This document shows positions 53,919 to 63,023 of a DNA stretch of 64,000 nucleotides, piece after piece; position 1 is the stretch's first letter, and every line of letters starts with the position of its first letter. This DNA comes from an uncultured Dorea sp. (GTDB taxonomy: Bacteria > Bacillota > Clostridia > Lachnospirales > Lachnospiraceae): assembly GCA_900550865.1 (NCBI GenBank), contig URTM01000009.1:20364-84363 (forward strand). The letters run 5' to 3'. The notes under the pieces are model-generated. The model was not told the origin of the DNA and searched no databases. It saw only the letters and a list, made by a program, of their open reading frames with translations. Position numbers and translations under genes: made by a program.

Positions 53919-54836
53919 TTACGGCAGCCGATTTCCGGCAGCCATATACAACCGGTACCACTCTTCTCGGGTCAGGTGCACATGGGATGCCTTACTGATC
54001 TGAGCAATCCGGTCCTTATTAGTTGTGCCGATGATCGTCTGGATTCCGGCAGGGTGTCGTAAGATCCAGGCAACAGCGATGGCACTGTCGGTTACGTTAT
54101 ATTTTTCAGCCAGTTCATTGATGACTCTATTGAGTTCCGGGAATTTTTCATTTCCAAGAAAGACGCCTTCGAACATACCGTACTGGAATGGGGACCATGC
54201 CTGAATGGTGATATCTTTTAAGCGGCAGTATTCGAGAATGCCGCCGTCACGGTTGATTGCAGAATCATTGTACATATTTGCATTGATTCCGGAATTGATC
54301 ATTGGACAGTGTGCGATACTGAGCTGCAGCTGGTTGATGAGAAGTGGTTCATCCAGATATTTATTCAATAATTCTATCTGCATCGGGGTCTGATTGCTGA
54401 CACCGAAGTGACGTACTTTGCCGGCGGCTTTTAAAGTACGGAATGCATCGGCTACTTCTTCCGGTTCCATTAATGTATCCGGACGGTGCAGCAATAAGAT
54501 GTCGAGATAATCTGTGCGCAGGCGGTTCAAGATGTCATCTACGGAATGCAGGATATGTTCTTTGGAAAAATCAAAAGCAATACCGGGGCGGATCGCACAT
54601 TTGGATTGCAGAATGATCTGGTCACGCAGGGAAGGAGTCAGAGCCTTGCCAAAAAGTTCTTCGCATTGTCCTTTTGCATAGATATCTGCATGATCGAAGA
54701 AATTGATATCATGTGCAAGCGCAGTGTCTATCCATTCTTTTACGGCATCTGCCGTTTCCAGGCTGTTAATACGCATACACCCCATACCAATTTCCGAAAC
54801 AGATAAATTTGTATTGTGAAGTGTGATTGTTTTCAT
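53919..54836 (-). CDS. Aldo/keto reductase, YdhF-like
   Basis: A 305-residue NADPH-dependent oxidoreductase with the full tetrad: Asp48 and Tyr53 in FFDHADIY, Lys79 in QSKCAI, and His in LLLHRPD. The pattern is closest to the YdhF/YcsN group. AAGGAGG precedes ATG at 54836, excluding eight in-frame residues. Single gene; an inverted repeat ACATTTGTATAAATGT lies just upstream. Confidence 0.93.
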   Translation of the reverse strand: MKTITLHNTNLSVSEIGMGCMRINSLETADAVKEWIDTALAHDINFFDHADIYAKGQCEELFGKALTPSLRDQIILQSKCAIRPGIAFDFSKEHILHSVDDILNRLRTDYLDILLLHRPDTLMEPEEVADAFRTLKAAGKVRHFGVSNQTPMQIELLNKYLDEPLLINQLQLSIAHCPMINSGINANMYNDSAINRDGGILEYCRLKDITIQAWSPFQYGMFEGVFLGNEKFPELNRVINELAEKYNVTDSAIAVAWILRHPAGIQTIIGTTNKDRIAQISKASHVHLTREEWYRLYMAAGNRLP

Positions 54837-54856
54837 GGAAACCTCCTTAGATAAAA

Positions 54857-54872
54857 ACATTTGTATAAATGT
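54857..54872. promoter_or_regulatory. Inverted repeat upstream of the aldo/keto reductase
   Basis: ACATTT-GTAT-AAATGT, a perfect 6-base inverted repeat 20 bases before the aldo/keto reductase start. It could be an operator; there is no protein evidence, and its AT content makes chance occurrence quite likely. Confidence 0.3.
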
Positions 54873-54927
54873 ATTTTAACATATTGTGTAAAGAAAGATA
54901 AAAGAAAAATTCAGTGAATTTGAATTG

Positions 54928-54956
54928 TTGACTAACTTTATAACTGGGAATAGAAT
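54928..54956 (+). promoter_or_regulatory. Promoter of the MATE gene
   Basis: TTGACT at 54928-54933 and TAGAAT at 54951-54956, 17-base spacer, 39 bases before the start codon. Confidence 0.65.
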
Positions 54957-54994
54957 TATGAAATGAGTATTTCTAAAGATGAGGACATTACAAT

Positions 54995-56353
54995 ATGGAA
55001 AGAGATTTAACAACAGGAAGTGTATTTAAAACAGTCATTTATTTTTCACTGCCATATCTGTTATCGTACTTTTTACAGACGTTATACGGTATGGCAGATT
55101 TATTTATAGTCGGACAGTTTGGCGGTGTCAGCAGTACGACGGCGGTATCGATCGGAAGCCAGATCATGCATATGCTGACAGTTATGATCGTGGGGCTTGC
55201 AATGGGAGCGACGGTTATGATCGGACGATGCATTGGTGCGAAAGACTACAAGAAAGCAGCGGAGACAATAGGGAATACTGCGACGATGTTCATGGGAATT
55301 GCGATCATACTTATGATCATATTACTGGCAGCAGTCAGACCGATCGTCAGTGTAATGTCTACTCCGGCTGAAGCCGTAGAGGGGACAATCCGTTATCTGA
55401 CCATCTGCTTTATAGGTATTCCTTTTATTACGGCTTATAATATTATCAGTGCAATCTTCCGTGGAATCGGTGATTCCAAAAGTCCGATGTATTTTATCGC
55501 AGTTGCATGTGTAGCGAATATCGGTCTGGATTATTTATTCATCGGAGTAATGGGACTGGATGCGGCCGGAGCCGCACTTGGAACGACCATCGCACAGGCA
55601 GTCAGTGTTATCGTATCATTGACAGTGATCATAAAAAAGGGCACAGGGATCAAATTAAGAAGGTCTGATCTGCGGCCGAAGAGACACACGATGAAAAACA
55701 TATTAAAAGTCGGTGTGCCGGTTGCACTGCAGGATGGATTTATACAGATATCTTTTATTGCAATTACAATATTTGCCAATCAGCGTGGATTAAATGATGC
55801 GGCGGCCGTAGGAATTGTGGAAAAGATCATCGGAATACTGTTCCTGGTACCGTCTTCTATGTTGTCAACGATATCGGCACTTGCTTCGCAGAATATCGGT
55901 GCCGGTAAGCATGACCGTGCACTGCTGACATTGCGGTATGTATTGTGCATGACAGTAGGATATGGATTAGTTGCGGCAACGATCGTGCAGTTTGTATCTG
56001 TTCCATTTGTCGGATTATTTACGAATGACGGTGCAGTACAGATACTCGGAGGACAGTATTTAAGAAGTTATGCATGGGACTGCGTATTTGCAGGAGTACA
56101 TTTCTGTTTAAGTGGATATTTTTATGCATATGGCTTGTCTATCGTATCATTTATCCACAATTCCATATCTATCGTATGTGCCAGAATTCCACTGTCTTAT
56201 TATGCGGCAACGCATTTTCCGGATACATTATTTCCGATGGGGTGTGCGGCACCGGCAGGATCGATCATCTCAATCATTATCTGTGTTGGTGTACTGATAT
56301 GGATGAACAGACATTCGGAAAAATACATGGGAAATAATAAGAGTGGAGTGTAA
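54995..56353 (+). CDS. MATE-family efflux transporter
   Basis: A 452-residue MATE exporter with twelve hydrophobic segments in two homologous halves (LLSYFLQTLYGMADLFIVGQFGG at the start; VGVPVALQDGFIQISFIAI opening the second half). Drives drug or metabolite export by Na+ or H+. RBS GAGGAC is weak. Stands alone with its own promoter; the terminator at 56390 follows. Confidence 0.93.
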   Translation: MERDLTTGSVFKTVIYFSLPYLLSYFLQTLYGMADLFIVGQFGGVSSTTAVSIGSQIMHMLTVMIVGLAMGATVMIGRCIGAKDYKKAAETIGNTATMFMGIAIILMIILLAAVRPIVSVMSTPAEAVEGTIRYLTICFIGIPFITAYNIISAIFRGIGDSKSPMYFIAVACVANIGLDYLFIGVMGLDAAGAALGTTIAQAVSVIVSLTVIIKKGTGIKLRRSDLRPKRHTMKNILKVGVPVALQDGFIQISFIAITIFANQRGLNDAAAVGIVEKIIGILFLVPSSMLSTISALASQNIGAGKHDRALLTLRYVLCMTVGYGLVAATIVQFVSVPFVGLFTNDGAVQILGGQYLRSYAWDCVFAGVHFCLSGYFYAYGLSIVSFIHNSISIVCARIPLSYYAATHFPDTLFPMGCAAPAGSIISIIICVGVLIWMNRHSEKYMGNNKSGV

Positions 56354-56389
56354 GAAGTGCTGTCTTCTTATCTGATATATTTTAGTATA

Positions 56390-56443
56390 AAAAATCTGGA
56401 GTATTTCATACAGATAGTTACTGTACGAAATACTCCAGATTTT
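56390..56443. terminator. Bidirectional terminator between MATE and LacI genes
   Basis: AAAATCTGGAGTATTTC pairs perfectly (17 bases) with GAAATACTCCAGATTTT (56427-56443). The right arm overlaps the last codons of the minus-strand LacI gene, so part of the terminator encodes its C terminus. Confidence 0.9.
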
Positions 56444-57476
56444 CTTGCATTATGATCTCGAGTTTCGAGTAATATTTATCTTTTTTAATTTCTTTTCCGT
56501 AACAGAATTGTTCGAAAAGAAGTTTGCATGCCAGATAAGTCTGGGCCTCAAGATTCTGAAAGATGATCGCATCGATGGTATTATCCTTGATATAAGGCTC
56601 GATGGATGTGAAAAGATCCATTCCGGTGAGCTTGATATGCTTCATCTGCTCGCGCTGCAGTATCTTTGATACCAGATCCAGATGGTAGGTCAGATCAAAG
56701 ATGCCACTGAGGTTTGGAACTTTAAGTGCCTTTAAAAGTGCGGATTCAATCTCCTGATTACCGGAAAGATCACGGATTACAGGAAGAAGTTCGATCTTTG
56801 GATAGAGAGCGATCTTGTCTAAGAATCCTCTGAGGCGGGGCTTGATAGTCGCAATATTGGAAGCAGATTCTCTGGCAACCAGAATCTGAAGTTTTCCGCC
56901 GTTTGGAAGTAGCTTTCCCATCATCTCACCGGCAAGAAGTCCGCCTTTGTATTCGTCGATTCCGATAAAAGCATCATAAGGAGAATCAGGAAGATCCTTG
57001 CTGAGTAAGATGATCGTACATCCTTTTTCATGAAGCCAGTCAAGTTCCGGAGCGATCAGATCGCGATCGGCAGCGGAGATGATAAAATGTCTGATACCAT
57101 CTTTATAGGACTGGTGGATATCCTTTACCTGTTGATCCGGATGATTAAGCCGGGCTGTATAACTTTGAATTGTAAGTCCGTGATCACCGTAATCTCGGAT
57201 AGCCTGTCTGATACCACAGTCAATGGATGTGGCGAAGTAAGAAGCATCGGGAGATTCAAAGTTGATCAGGGCAATATTATATTTTTTATTCAGTGCCAGA
57301 TTTCTGGCATTGTTATTAGGAACGTAGTCATATTTCTCAAGGGCAGCCAGTACGGTTTCCCGGGTTTTTTCAGATACGGTTCCTTTATTATTTATAACTT
57401 TGTAAATGGTTGTTCTGGAAATATTAATTTCCTTTGAAATGTCTTCCAGTGTAAGTCGTGTATGAGTTTCTGCCAT
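56418..57476 (-). CDS. LacI-family transcriptional regulator
   Basis: A 352-residue repressor. Residues 1-60 are the LacI HTH and hinge (LTLEDISKEINISRTTIYKVINNKG...NNNARNLA); residues about 65-345 are a periplasmic-binding-type sugar domain, including FIGIDEYKGGLLAGEMM. It is divergent from the GH31-SSS genes; two identical TTAACACGTGTTAA palindromes lie between and are the likely operators. RBS upstream is weak. Ligand is expected to be an oligosaccharide or product of the GH31 enzyme, by inference. Confidence 0.93.
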   Translation of the reverse strand: MAETHTRLTLEDISKEINISRTTIYKVINNKGTVSEKTRETVLAALEKYDYVPNNNARNLALNKKYNIALINFESPDASYFATSIDCGIRQAIRDYGDHGLTIQSYTARLNHPDQQVKDIHQSYKDGIRHFIISAADRDLIAPELDWLHEKGCTIILLSKDLPDSPYDAFIGIDEYKGGLLAGEMMGKLLPNGGKLQILVARESASNIATIKPRLRGFLDKIALYPKIELLPVIRDLSGNQEIESALLKALKVPNLSGIFDLTYHLDLVSKILQREQMKHIKLTGMDLFTSIEPYIKDNTIDAIIFQNLEAQTYLACKLLFEQFCYGKEIKKDKYYSKLEIIMQENLEYFVQ

Positions 57477-57600
57477 AATCTGTCACACTTTCTCTTTTTC
57501 ATATTTATAAAAATATCTTAGCAGATAATAATCATAGTGTAAATATTTCATTGTAATATGTACTGAAAAATAATTGTTAAAATTGTATAAAATGATGAAT

Positions 57601-57614
57601 TTAACACGTGTTAA
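57601..57614. promoter_or_regulatory. LacI-type operator O1
   Basis: Perfect palindrome TTAACACGTGTTAA, with the central CG of LacI-family operators, upstream of the GH31 promoter. Its centre lies 67 bases from the second copy. Confidence 0.85.
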
Positions 57615-57634
57615 CATAAATGCGAATGTAAATG

Positions 57635-57663
57635 TTGACATAAGAGAAATGAACTGATATTTT
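57635..57663 (+). promoter_or_regulatory. Promoter of the GH31-SSS operon
   Basis: TTGACA at 57635-57640 and TATTTT at 57658-57663 with 17 bases between and TG at the extended -10 position. The second operator overlaps the expected transcription start. Confidence 0.7.
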
Positions 57664-57667
57664 ATAT

Positions 57668-57681
57668 TTAACACGTGTTAA
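57668..57681. promoter_or_regulatory. LacI-type operator O2
   Basis: A second TTAACACGTGTTAA, within a 16-base palindrome TTTAACACGTGTTAAA (57667-57682), directly after the -10, positioned to block transcription start. Confidence 0.85.
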
Positions 57682-57771
57682 ATATTTCGTTTGCCATAGA
57701 TTCGAAGGGGACTGTACATAGCAGATTCTGACAGATTTTTGGTGATTGGAATAAAAGGAAGGAGAAATTCC

Positions 57772-59799
57772 ATGATATTTGAAAAGGGCGGTAAGTTATA
57801 CCGCAGATATGATAAAGAATTGTTATGTCTGGAACCTTACGGAAAGAATGGATTAAGGGTAAGAGCAACGCAGCTCAGTGAATTTTCAGATGAAAGGCTG
57901 TCGGCATTGATTGAACCGGAAGAAAAAGCAGAAAATGCAAAAGTCTGGGTAGATGGAAAGACAGGATACATTGAAAATGGGAAGATCTTATGCAAAGTTC
58001 TTCGTACGGGAAAGATGAAATTCTATGACGGGCATGGTAAATTATTACTGGAAGATTATGAAAAGAACAGATTTCGTGAAAACGATCCGGAAGAAAAGGA
58101 CAGTGCATTGGAGATTGCACCAAGAACATTTACACCGCATCTGGGAACCAACAGCTATAAGCTTTCGGTAAAATTCGAAGCAAAAGAAGATGAGAAATTT
58201 TATGGAATGGGGGAATATGCACATCCATATCTGAATTTGAAAGGATGTGCACTGGAACTTTCACAGAGAAATTCACAGATTTCCGTTCCATTTACACTTT
58301 CAAGCAGAGGATATGGCTTATTGTGGAATAATCCTGCAATCGGTAAAGCAATCTTTGGAAGAAACCTGACCGAGTGGATCGCTGATTCGACGAGACAGAT
58401 GGACTTCTGGATTACGGCAGGGGATACTCCTGCAGAGATTATGGAGTCTTACAGCAATGTAACGGGTCATACGCCGATGATGCCGGATTATGCAACCGGA
58501 TTCTGGCAGTGCAAGCTGCGCTACCGTACACAGGAAGAACTTCTGAATGTGGCGAGAGAATATAAGAGAAGAGGATTACCAATCTCTGTGATCGTGATTG
58601 ACTTTTTCCACTGGACAGCACAGGGAGATTTTCAGTTCGATCCGGAATTCTGGCCGGACCCGGAAGGCATGGTGAAAGAACTAAAAGAGATGGGAATCGA
58701 ACTTATGGTTTCGGTATGGCCGACCGTAGAAGAAGCCAGCGAGAACTATAAGTATATGGAAGAGATGGGATATCTGATCCGTACAGAGGCCGGATCAAGG
58801 CTGAACATTAAGAACAAAGATACTTATATGGATGCGACGAATCCGGAAGCAAGAGAATTCGTGTGGGAGAAATTAAAAGCACATTATTATGACAAAGGAA
58901 TCCATCTGTTCTGGCTGGATGAATGTGAACCGGAAGTAACGAAATACGAATATGAAAATTACAGATTTTATGCAGGTTCTGATAAAGAGGCCGGAAACTT
59001 ATATCCAAAGGAATTTGCACGCATGGTATATGAAGGCCGGAAAGCGGAAGGCGAAAAAGATATCTTAAGTCTGACGCGATGTGCATGGGCCGGATCCCAG
59101 AAATATGGAGCACTGGTGTGGACCGGGGATGTATATTCGGACTTTAATTCTTTAAGAAACCAGATTGCGGCAGGAATGAACATGGGACTATCCGGAATTC
59201 CGTGGTGGACAACGGATATCGGAGGATTTCACGGAGGAAACGCAGCTTCACCGGAATTCAGGGAATGTCTGGTAAGATGGTTTGAATTCGGAGCGTTCTG
59301 TCCGGTGTTCAGGCTTCATGGATTCCGTAATCCAATCGTAACAGATCCGGAAGAGATGGTATTTACCGGAAAGAATGCAAAAGAATGGAAATATACCAGC
59401 GGATCTCCGAACGAGGTATGGTCATACGGGGAAGAGGTATATCAGATCTGTGAGAAATATCTGAAACTTCGCGAGAAGATGCGCCCATATATCAAGGAGC
59501 AGATGAGAGCTGCTCACGAAAAAGGAATACCGGTGATGCGGCCGTTATTCTTCGATTATCCGGAGGATACGAAAGCATGGGAGATTGAAGACCAGTATAT
59601 GTTCGGACCGGATATTCTGGTAGCACCGGTATTATATGAAGGAACGAGAGAACGTGAAGTGTACCTTCCGGAAGGGGAATGGGTACAGATTCACAGCAAG
59701 GATACATTTGTCGGAGGACAGAAGATTATCTGCAGTGCAGAGTTAGATGAGATACCGGTATTTGTAAAGAGAGAGAAGGAGGAAATCTTCTATGAGTAA
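57772..59799 (+). CDS. Glycoside hydrolase family 31 alpha-glycosidase
   Basis: A 675-residue GH31 enzyme (alpha-glucosidase/alpha-xylosidase family). An N-terminal beta-sandwich (about 1-220, with FYGMGEYAH), then a TIM barrel: nucleophile Asp383 in FWLDECEPE and acid/base Asp453 in WTGDVYSDF, ending with GIPWWTTDIGGFHGG. A C-terminal beta domain follows (MRPLFFDYPEDTKAWEIEDQYMFGPDILVAPV). No signal peptide: intracellular. ATG at 57772 is set by GGAGAA. Overlaps the SSS symporter gene by 8 bases. The WLDECEP version does not settle glucoside versus xyloside. Confidence 0.93.
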   Translation: MIFEKGGKLYRRYDKELLCLEPYGKNGLRVRATQLSEFSDERLSALIEPEEKAENAKVWVDGKTGYIENGKILCKVLRTGKMKFYDGHGKLLLEDYEKNRFRENDPEEKDSALEIAPRTFTPHLGTNSYKLSVKFEAKEDEKFYGMGEYAHPYLNLKGCALELSQRNSQISVPFTLSSRGYGLLWNNPAIGKAIFGRNLTEWIADSTRQMDFWITAGDTPAEIMESYSNVTGHTPMMPDYATGFWQCKLRYRTQEELLNVAREYKRRGLPISVIVIDFFHWTAQGDFQFDPEFWPDPEGMVKELKEMGIELMVSVWPTVEEASENYKYMEEMGYLIRTEAGSRLNIKNKDTYMDATNPEAREFVWEKLKAHYYDKGIHLFWLDECEPEVTKYEYENYRFYAGSDKEAGNLYPKEFARMVYEGRKAEGEKDILSLTRCAWAGSQKYGALVWTGDVYSDFNSLRNQIAAGMNMGLSGIPWWTTDIGGFHGGNAASPEFRECLVRWFEFGAFCPVFRLHGFRNPIVTDPEEMVFTGKNAKEWKYTSGSPNEVWSYGEEVYQICEKYLKLREKMRPYIKEQMRAAHEKGIPVMRPLFFDYPEDTKAWEIEDQYMFGPDILVAPVLYEGTREREVYLPEGEWVQIHSKDTFVGGQKIICSAELDEIPVFVKREKEEIFYE

Positions 59800-61420
59800 T
59801 TTTGGGGTAATCAACTGGATCGTATTGCTCGTGTATTTTGTGGCAATGATGATACTTGGAACACAGGTTGGAAAATCCAACAGTAATACAGAGTCATACT
59901 TTCTGGGAAGCCGTAAGATCCCGTGGTGGGCGATCGGACTTTCGGTAATGGCAACACAATGTTCGGCTGTATCATTTATCGGTATGCCTGGATGGGGGTA
60001 TACAAGTGGTCTGCAGAGACTGACATTTACCTTCCAGTTTCCACTGGTAATGGTAATCCTGATGACAACATTTGTACCGTTTTTCTATAATACAAAAGTT
60101 GTCAGCATCTATGAATATCTGGAAAAACGATTTGGATCCAAATCCAGAACACTGATGGCGTTGATATTCCTGTTATCAAGGGGATTACAGACAGCCGTTG
60201 TAATGTATGGACCTGCACTGGCACTTTCTATGATCACAGGTGCAGATCCAAAGATCGCAATCCTCATTATGGGAGTATTTGCAATCGCATATACTGTATT
60301 TGGAGGAATTGCAGCAGTTATCTGGACAGACGTTGTACAGATGTTCGTAATCTGGATTGGTGTTATACTTGCAATTGCAATACCAATCGCGACAGCGCAC
60401 GGCGGAATTGGAGAGATTATGTCCAATGCAGCCTCTAATAATCTGCTTCAGGGACTGGATTTCAAATTAGGACTGGATAATCCATATTCCTTCTGGGGAG
60501 GACTTCTTGGATCAGGATTCTTATACCTGACTTATCTTGGAACTGACCAGAGCCAGGTACAGCGTGTACTGACAGCAAAATCCATCCGTGAGACAAAGCT
60601 TTCACTTTCTTTAGCAGGCTTTATCGTGCCGATCCAGACACTTGCATTCTTATTCTCAGGTATCTGCCTGTTCACAACTTACGGTGGAAAGACATTCGAT
60701 AACTCAGACTATGTAATGCTTACATTTATCACAAAACATCTTCCGGTAGGTATTGCCGGACTGGTAACAGCAGGTGTATTTGCAGCAGGTATGTCAAGTG
60801 TTGACTCTGCCCTGAACTCACTTGCAACAGTCAGCATCAATGACTTTTATAAGAAATGGAAACCGGACGCAACGGATGATCAGTGCCTGAAAGTATCCAG
60901 AATCATGACATTATTCTGGGGCGTATTTGCAACATTATTCGCACTGGTTCTTGGCGGACTTGGTTCTGTACTGGATCTGATCAATGTAATCGGTCCTATG
61001 TTCTATCCATGTATGTTAAGTGCATTTACACTTGCAGTATTCTGCAAAAAGGGAAATGAAAAAGGATGTATTGCAGCGATCGTTACAGGTCTTGTGGTTG
61101 ACCTTTACATGTTCCTCAGAACAGATATTGGTTCTTTATGGTGGAACTTCTTCGGCTTCCTGATCGCATTTGCAGTTGGTTATATCGTAAGTATTATTAC
61201 AAATAAAGACACAGAAGCTGTAGTAGCAAAAGAGTTCTCTTATGAGACAGCAACCGGCAATCAGCTGACGATCAGCAACGTAGTAAAATTAGCAGTAGCA
61301 GGTAAGATTGAAGAAAAAGACGAAGACGGATATTATGTAGTACCTGGTAAATTAGACAAGATTGGATATGCACTGATCGCATTCTTTGTAATCCAGTGTC
61401 TCGTACTTGCACTGATCTAG
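59792..61420 (+). CDS. Sodium:solute symporter (SSS family), probable sugar uptake
   Basis: A 542-residue SSS/SGLT-type symporter with about thirteen helices. SYFLGSRKIPWWAIGLSVMATQCSAVSFIGMPG and GMSSVDSALNSLATVSINDFYKKW, with Na+-site Ser residues, are hallmark regions. AAGGAGG lies within the GH31 gene; the 8-base overlap shows coupling. It probably imports the glycoside hydrolysed by GH31. A glycan or a myo-inositol-like solute cannot be told apart here. Confidence 0.93.
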   Translation: MSNFGVINWIVLLVYFVAMMILGTQVGKSNSNTESYFLGSRKIPWWAIGLSVMATQCSAVSFIGMPGWGYTSGLQRLTFTFQFPLVMVILMTTFVPFFYNTKVVSIYEYLEKRFGSKSRTLMALIFLLSRGLQTAVVMYGPALALSMITGADPKIAILIMGVFAIAYTVFGGIAAVIWTDVVQMFVIWIGVILAIAIPIATAHGGIGEIMSNAASNNLLQGLDFKLGLDNPYSFWGGLLGSGFLYLTYLGTDQSQVQRVLTAKSIRETKLSLSLAGFIVPIQTLAFLFSGICLFTTYGGKTFDNSDYVMLTFITKHLPVGIAGLVTAGVFAAGMSSVDSALNSLATVSINDFYKKWKPDATDDQCLKVSRIMTLFWGVFATLFALVLGGLGSVLDLINVIGPMFYPCMLSAFTLAVFCKKGNEKGCIAAIVTGLVVDLYMFLRTDIGSLWWNFFGFLIAFAVGYIVSIITNKDTEAVVAKEFSYETATGNQLTISNVVKLAVAGKIEEKDEDGYYVVPGKLDKIGYALIAFFVIQCLVLALI

Positions 61421-61444
61421 TATGATGAAAATGGAGTGAAACGG

Positions 61445-61996
61445 ATGAAAATAGAATGTTTGCAACAGAAAAAAGAGATAGATAAAAAAGAAATCCTGGC
61501 AAGTTTCCTGCGTACGATCGTGGCAGTTGCCCGATACGGAAGAACAACGATCTATGAAGGTGATACGTATTATGTGCCGTATACGATTGTTTCCTATCAG
61601 GTAGAAGAGACGAAAGAAATCTACCGCTTTATCACCAGTGAGGTCAGTGAAGATGTAGCAGTATTCCGGCAGGATGAAAAAAGAGGGATCGAGATGGTTG
61701 AGACAGAAACAGATGAGCGGTATGTCGTAGAAGGGGTGCGCGGTAATGAGGAGCTTCTGGAAGAAGTGGAAAAGAAGATAAGACTCAATAAGAAGATGCG
61801 TAAGATGTTCCAGAAATATCATTTCGAATTGCAGGAGATCAGGACTGTCTATCTGCCGGAGCAGACATTCTACGGACGGGGAAAGAAGGATTACTTATTC
61901 CTGGTGGATCCGTTGCTCCAGAAAGTAGATTTTAAGAATCTTTCGGCGGTGGAAGAAAGATTTGCGAAGAATTATATGCAGAGTGCAATGCAGTAA
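61445..61996 (+). CDS. Hypothetical protein downstream of the symporter
   Basis: A 183-residue soluble protein I do not recognise. It has an N-terminal helix with ILASFLRTIVAVARYGRTTIYEG, a beta-rich middle (YYVPYTIVSYQVEETKEIYRFITSEV), a Lys/Glu-rich helix (about 95-120) and YLPEQTFYGRGKKDYLFLVDP near the end. No signal peptide or membrane segment. ATG at 61445 has GGAG 8 bases upstream; a GTG at 61436 is an alternative. It starts 24 bases after the SSS gene and is probably co-transcribed, but a link to sugar use is unproven. Confidence 0.7.
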   Translation: MKIECLQQKKEIDKKEILASFLRTIVAVARYGRTTIYEGDTYYVPYTIVSYQVEETKEIYRFITSEVSEDVAVFRQDEKRGIEMVETETDERYVVEGVRGNEELLEEVEKKIRLNKKMRKMFQKYHFELQEIRTVYLPEQTFYGRGKKDYLFLVDPLLQKVDFKNLSAVEERFAKNYMQSAMQ

Positions 61997-62032
61997 AGCT
62001 GCTATATACAGATAAAAGTAAAATATGAATAG

Positions 62033-62090
62033 ACAGCCGGTGGGCATTCTTGGAATATTTATAAAAGAAGGACGCTTATCCGGCTGTTTT
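62033..62090 (+). terminator. Terminator of the GH31 operon
   Basis: ACAGCCGG (62033-62040) pairs with CCGGCTGT (62080-62087), with an inner GGCATTCTT/AGAAGGACGC-like stem, followed by TTTT. Confidence 0.8.
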
Positions 62091-62171
62091 GCTGTGCGTT
62101 TTTTGAAGCATGAAGATATGGGGATTCGGGGAGGGGATAGAATATCTATACTTTCCAAGAATTCCGGTTCA

Positions 62172-62180
62172 TGTTAGAAT
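62172..62180 (+). promoter_or_regulatory. Putative extended -10 promoter of the response regulator
   Basis: TG, one base, then TAGAAT at 62175-62180, 43 bases before the start codon. No clear -35. Confidence 0.35.
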
Positions 62181-62222
62181 ATTAAATAATACGATGAAGA
62201 AAGTAGCAGCAGGAGAACACGA

Positions 62223-62888
62223 ATGACAATCGGAATCATAGAAGACGACACATTATTACATCAGGCACTGAAAACAGCACTGCAAAACGCAGGCTATCAG
62301 ACCGTATCCGCATATAGAAAACAAGAGGCTCTTACTGCAATTACAGGCGGTGAGAGCCTTCTTCTCATAGACATCGGTCTTCCGGATGGAAATGGACTTG
62401 CATGTTACAAAAAGATCCGGGAAAAGGCAGAAACACCTGCGATTTTTCTCACGGCAAGAGACGAAGAAACGGATATGTTGACTGCATTTGATACAGGAGC
62501 GGATGATTACGTGGTAAAACCATTTTCTATGAAGGTGCTTTTAAAAAGGATAGAAGCAGTGCTTGGCCGGAACAACAATGAAAAACAATTAGTTTGCGGA
62601 GAAATTATATTGTTTCCCGATAAAAAGAAAGTATATAAAGCTGATAAAGAAATCAATCTGACTGCAAAAGAATATCAATTACTGGAATACTTGATGTATA
62701 ATCAGGAAAATGTGCTGACAAAAGAAAATATCCTGGAACATGTCTGGGGACTGGACGGCCAGTTTGTAGGGGATAACACTGTCAGCGTTACAATTAATCG
62801 ATTACGGAAAAAGATAGAAACAGATGCAGGTTCACCGGTATATCTGAAAAATGTATTCGGATTGGGATACAAACTGGAGAGTGTCTGA
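62223..62888 (+). CDS. OmpR-family two-component response regulator
   Basis: A 221-residue regulator. The receiver domain (1-115) has the acidic pair EDD (7-9), phosphoacceptor Asp50 in LLIDIGLPDG, Thr/Ser in FLTARD and Lys in VVKPFS. The DNA-binding winged helix (about 125-221) has VSVTINRLRKKIETD. RBS GGAG. The histidine kinase that should follow is missing: only a 20-residue open stretch at 62924 remains before the IS110 remnant. The system is probably orphaned here. Confidence 0.93.
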   Translation: MTIGIIEDDTLLHQALKTALQNAGYQTVSAYRKQEALTAITGGESLLLIDIGLPDGNGLACYKKIREKAETPAIFLTARDEETDMLTAFDTGADDYVVKPFSMKVLLKRIEAVLGRNNNEKQLVCGEIILFPDKKKVYKADKEINLTAKEYQLLEYLMYNQENVLTKENILEHVWGLDGQFVGDNTVSVTINRLRKKIETDAGSPVYLKNVFGLGYKLESV

Positions 62889-62923
62889 AAAATAATTGTG
62901 GCTACAAAAAGGAAGAGAAAAGT

Positions 62924-62986
62924 TTGAAACAAGAAAGTAGAGGACAGCTCAAAAAGAAGAGCATAACAAATAAACCACCTAACTAG
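62924..62986 (+). pseudogene. Possible N-terminal stub of the lost histidine kinase
   Basis: A TTG start 35 bases after the response regulator opens a 20-residue frame, MKQESRGQLKKKSITNKPPN, with GGAAGAG upstream. The basic start resembles the cytoplasmic head of a sensor kinase, cut off at the edge of the IS110 remnant. Inference; the stretch is too short for a homology claim. Confidence 0.35.
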
Positions 62987-63023
62987 CTGGTTTTTAAAAA
63001 TTAAATATAAACGCAACACCTAA

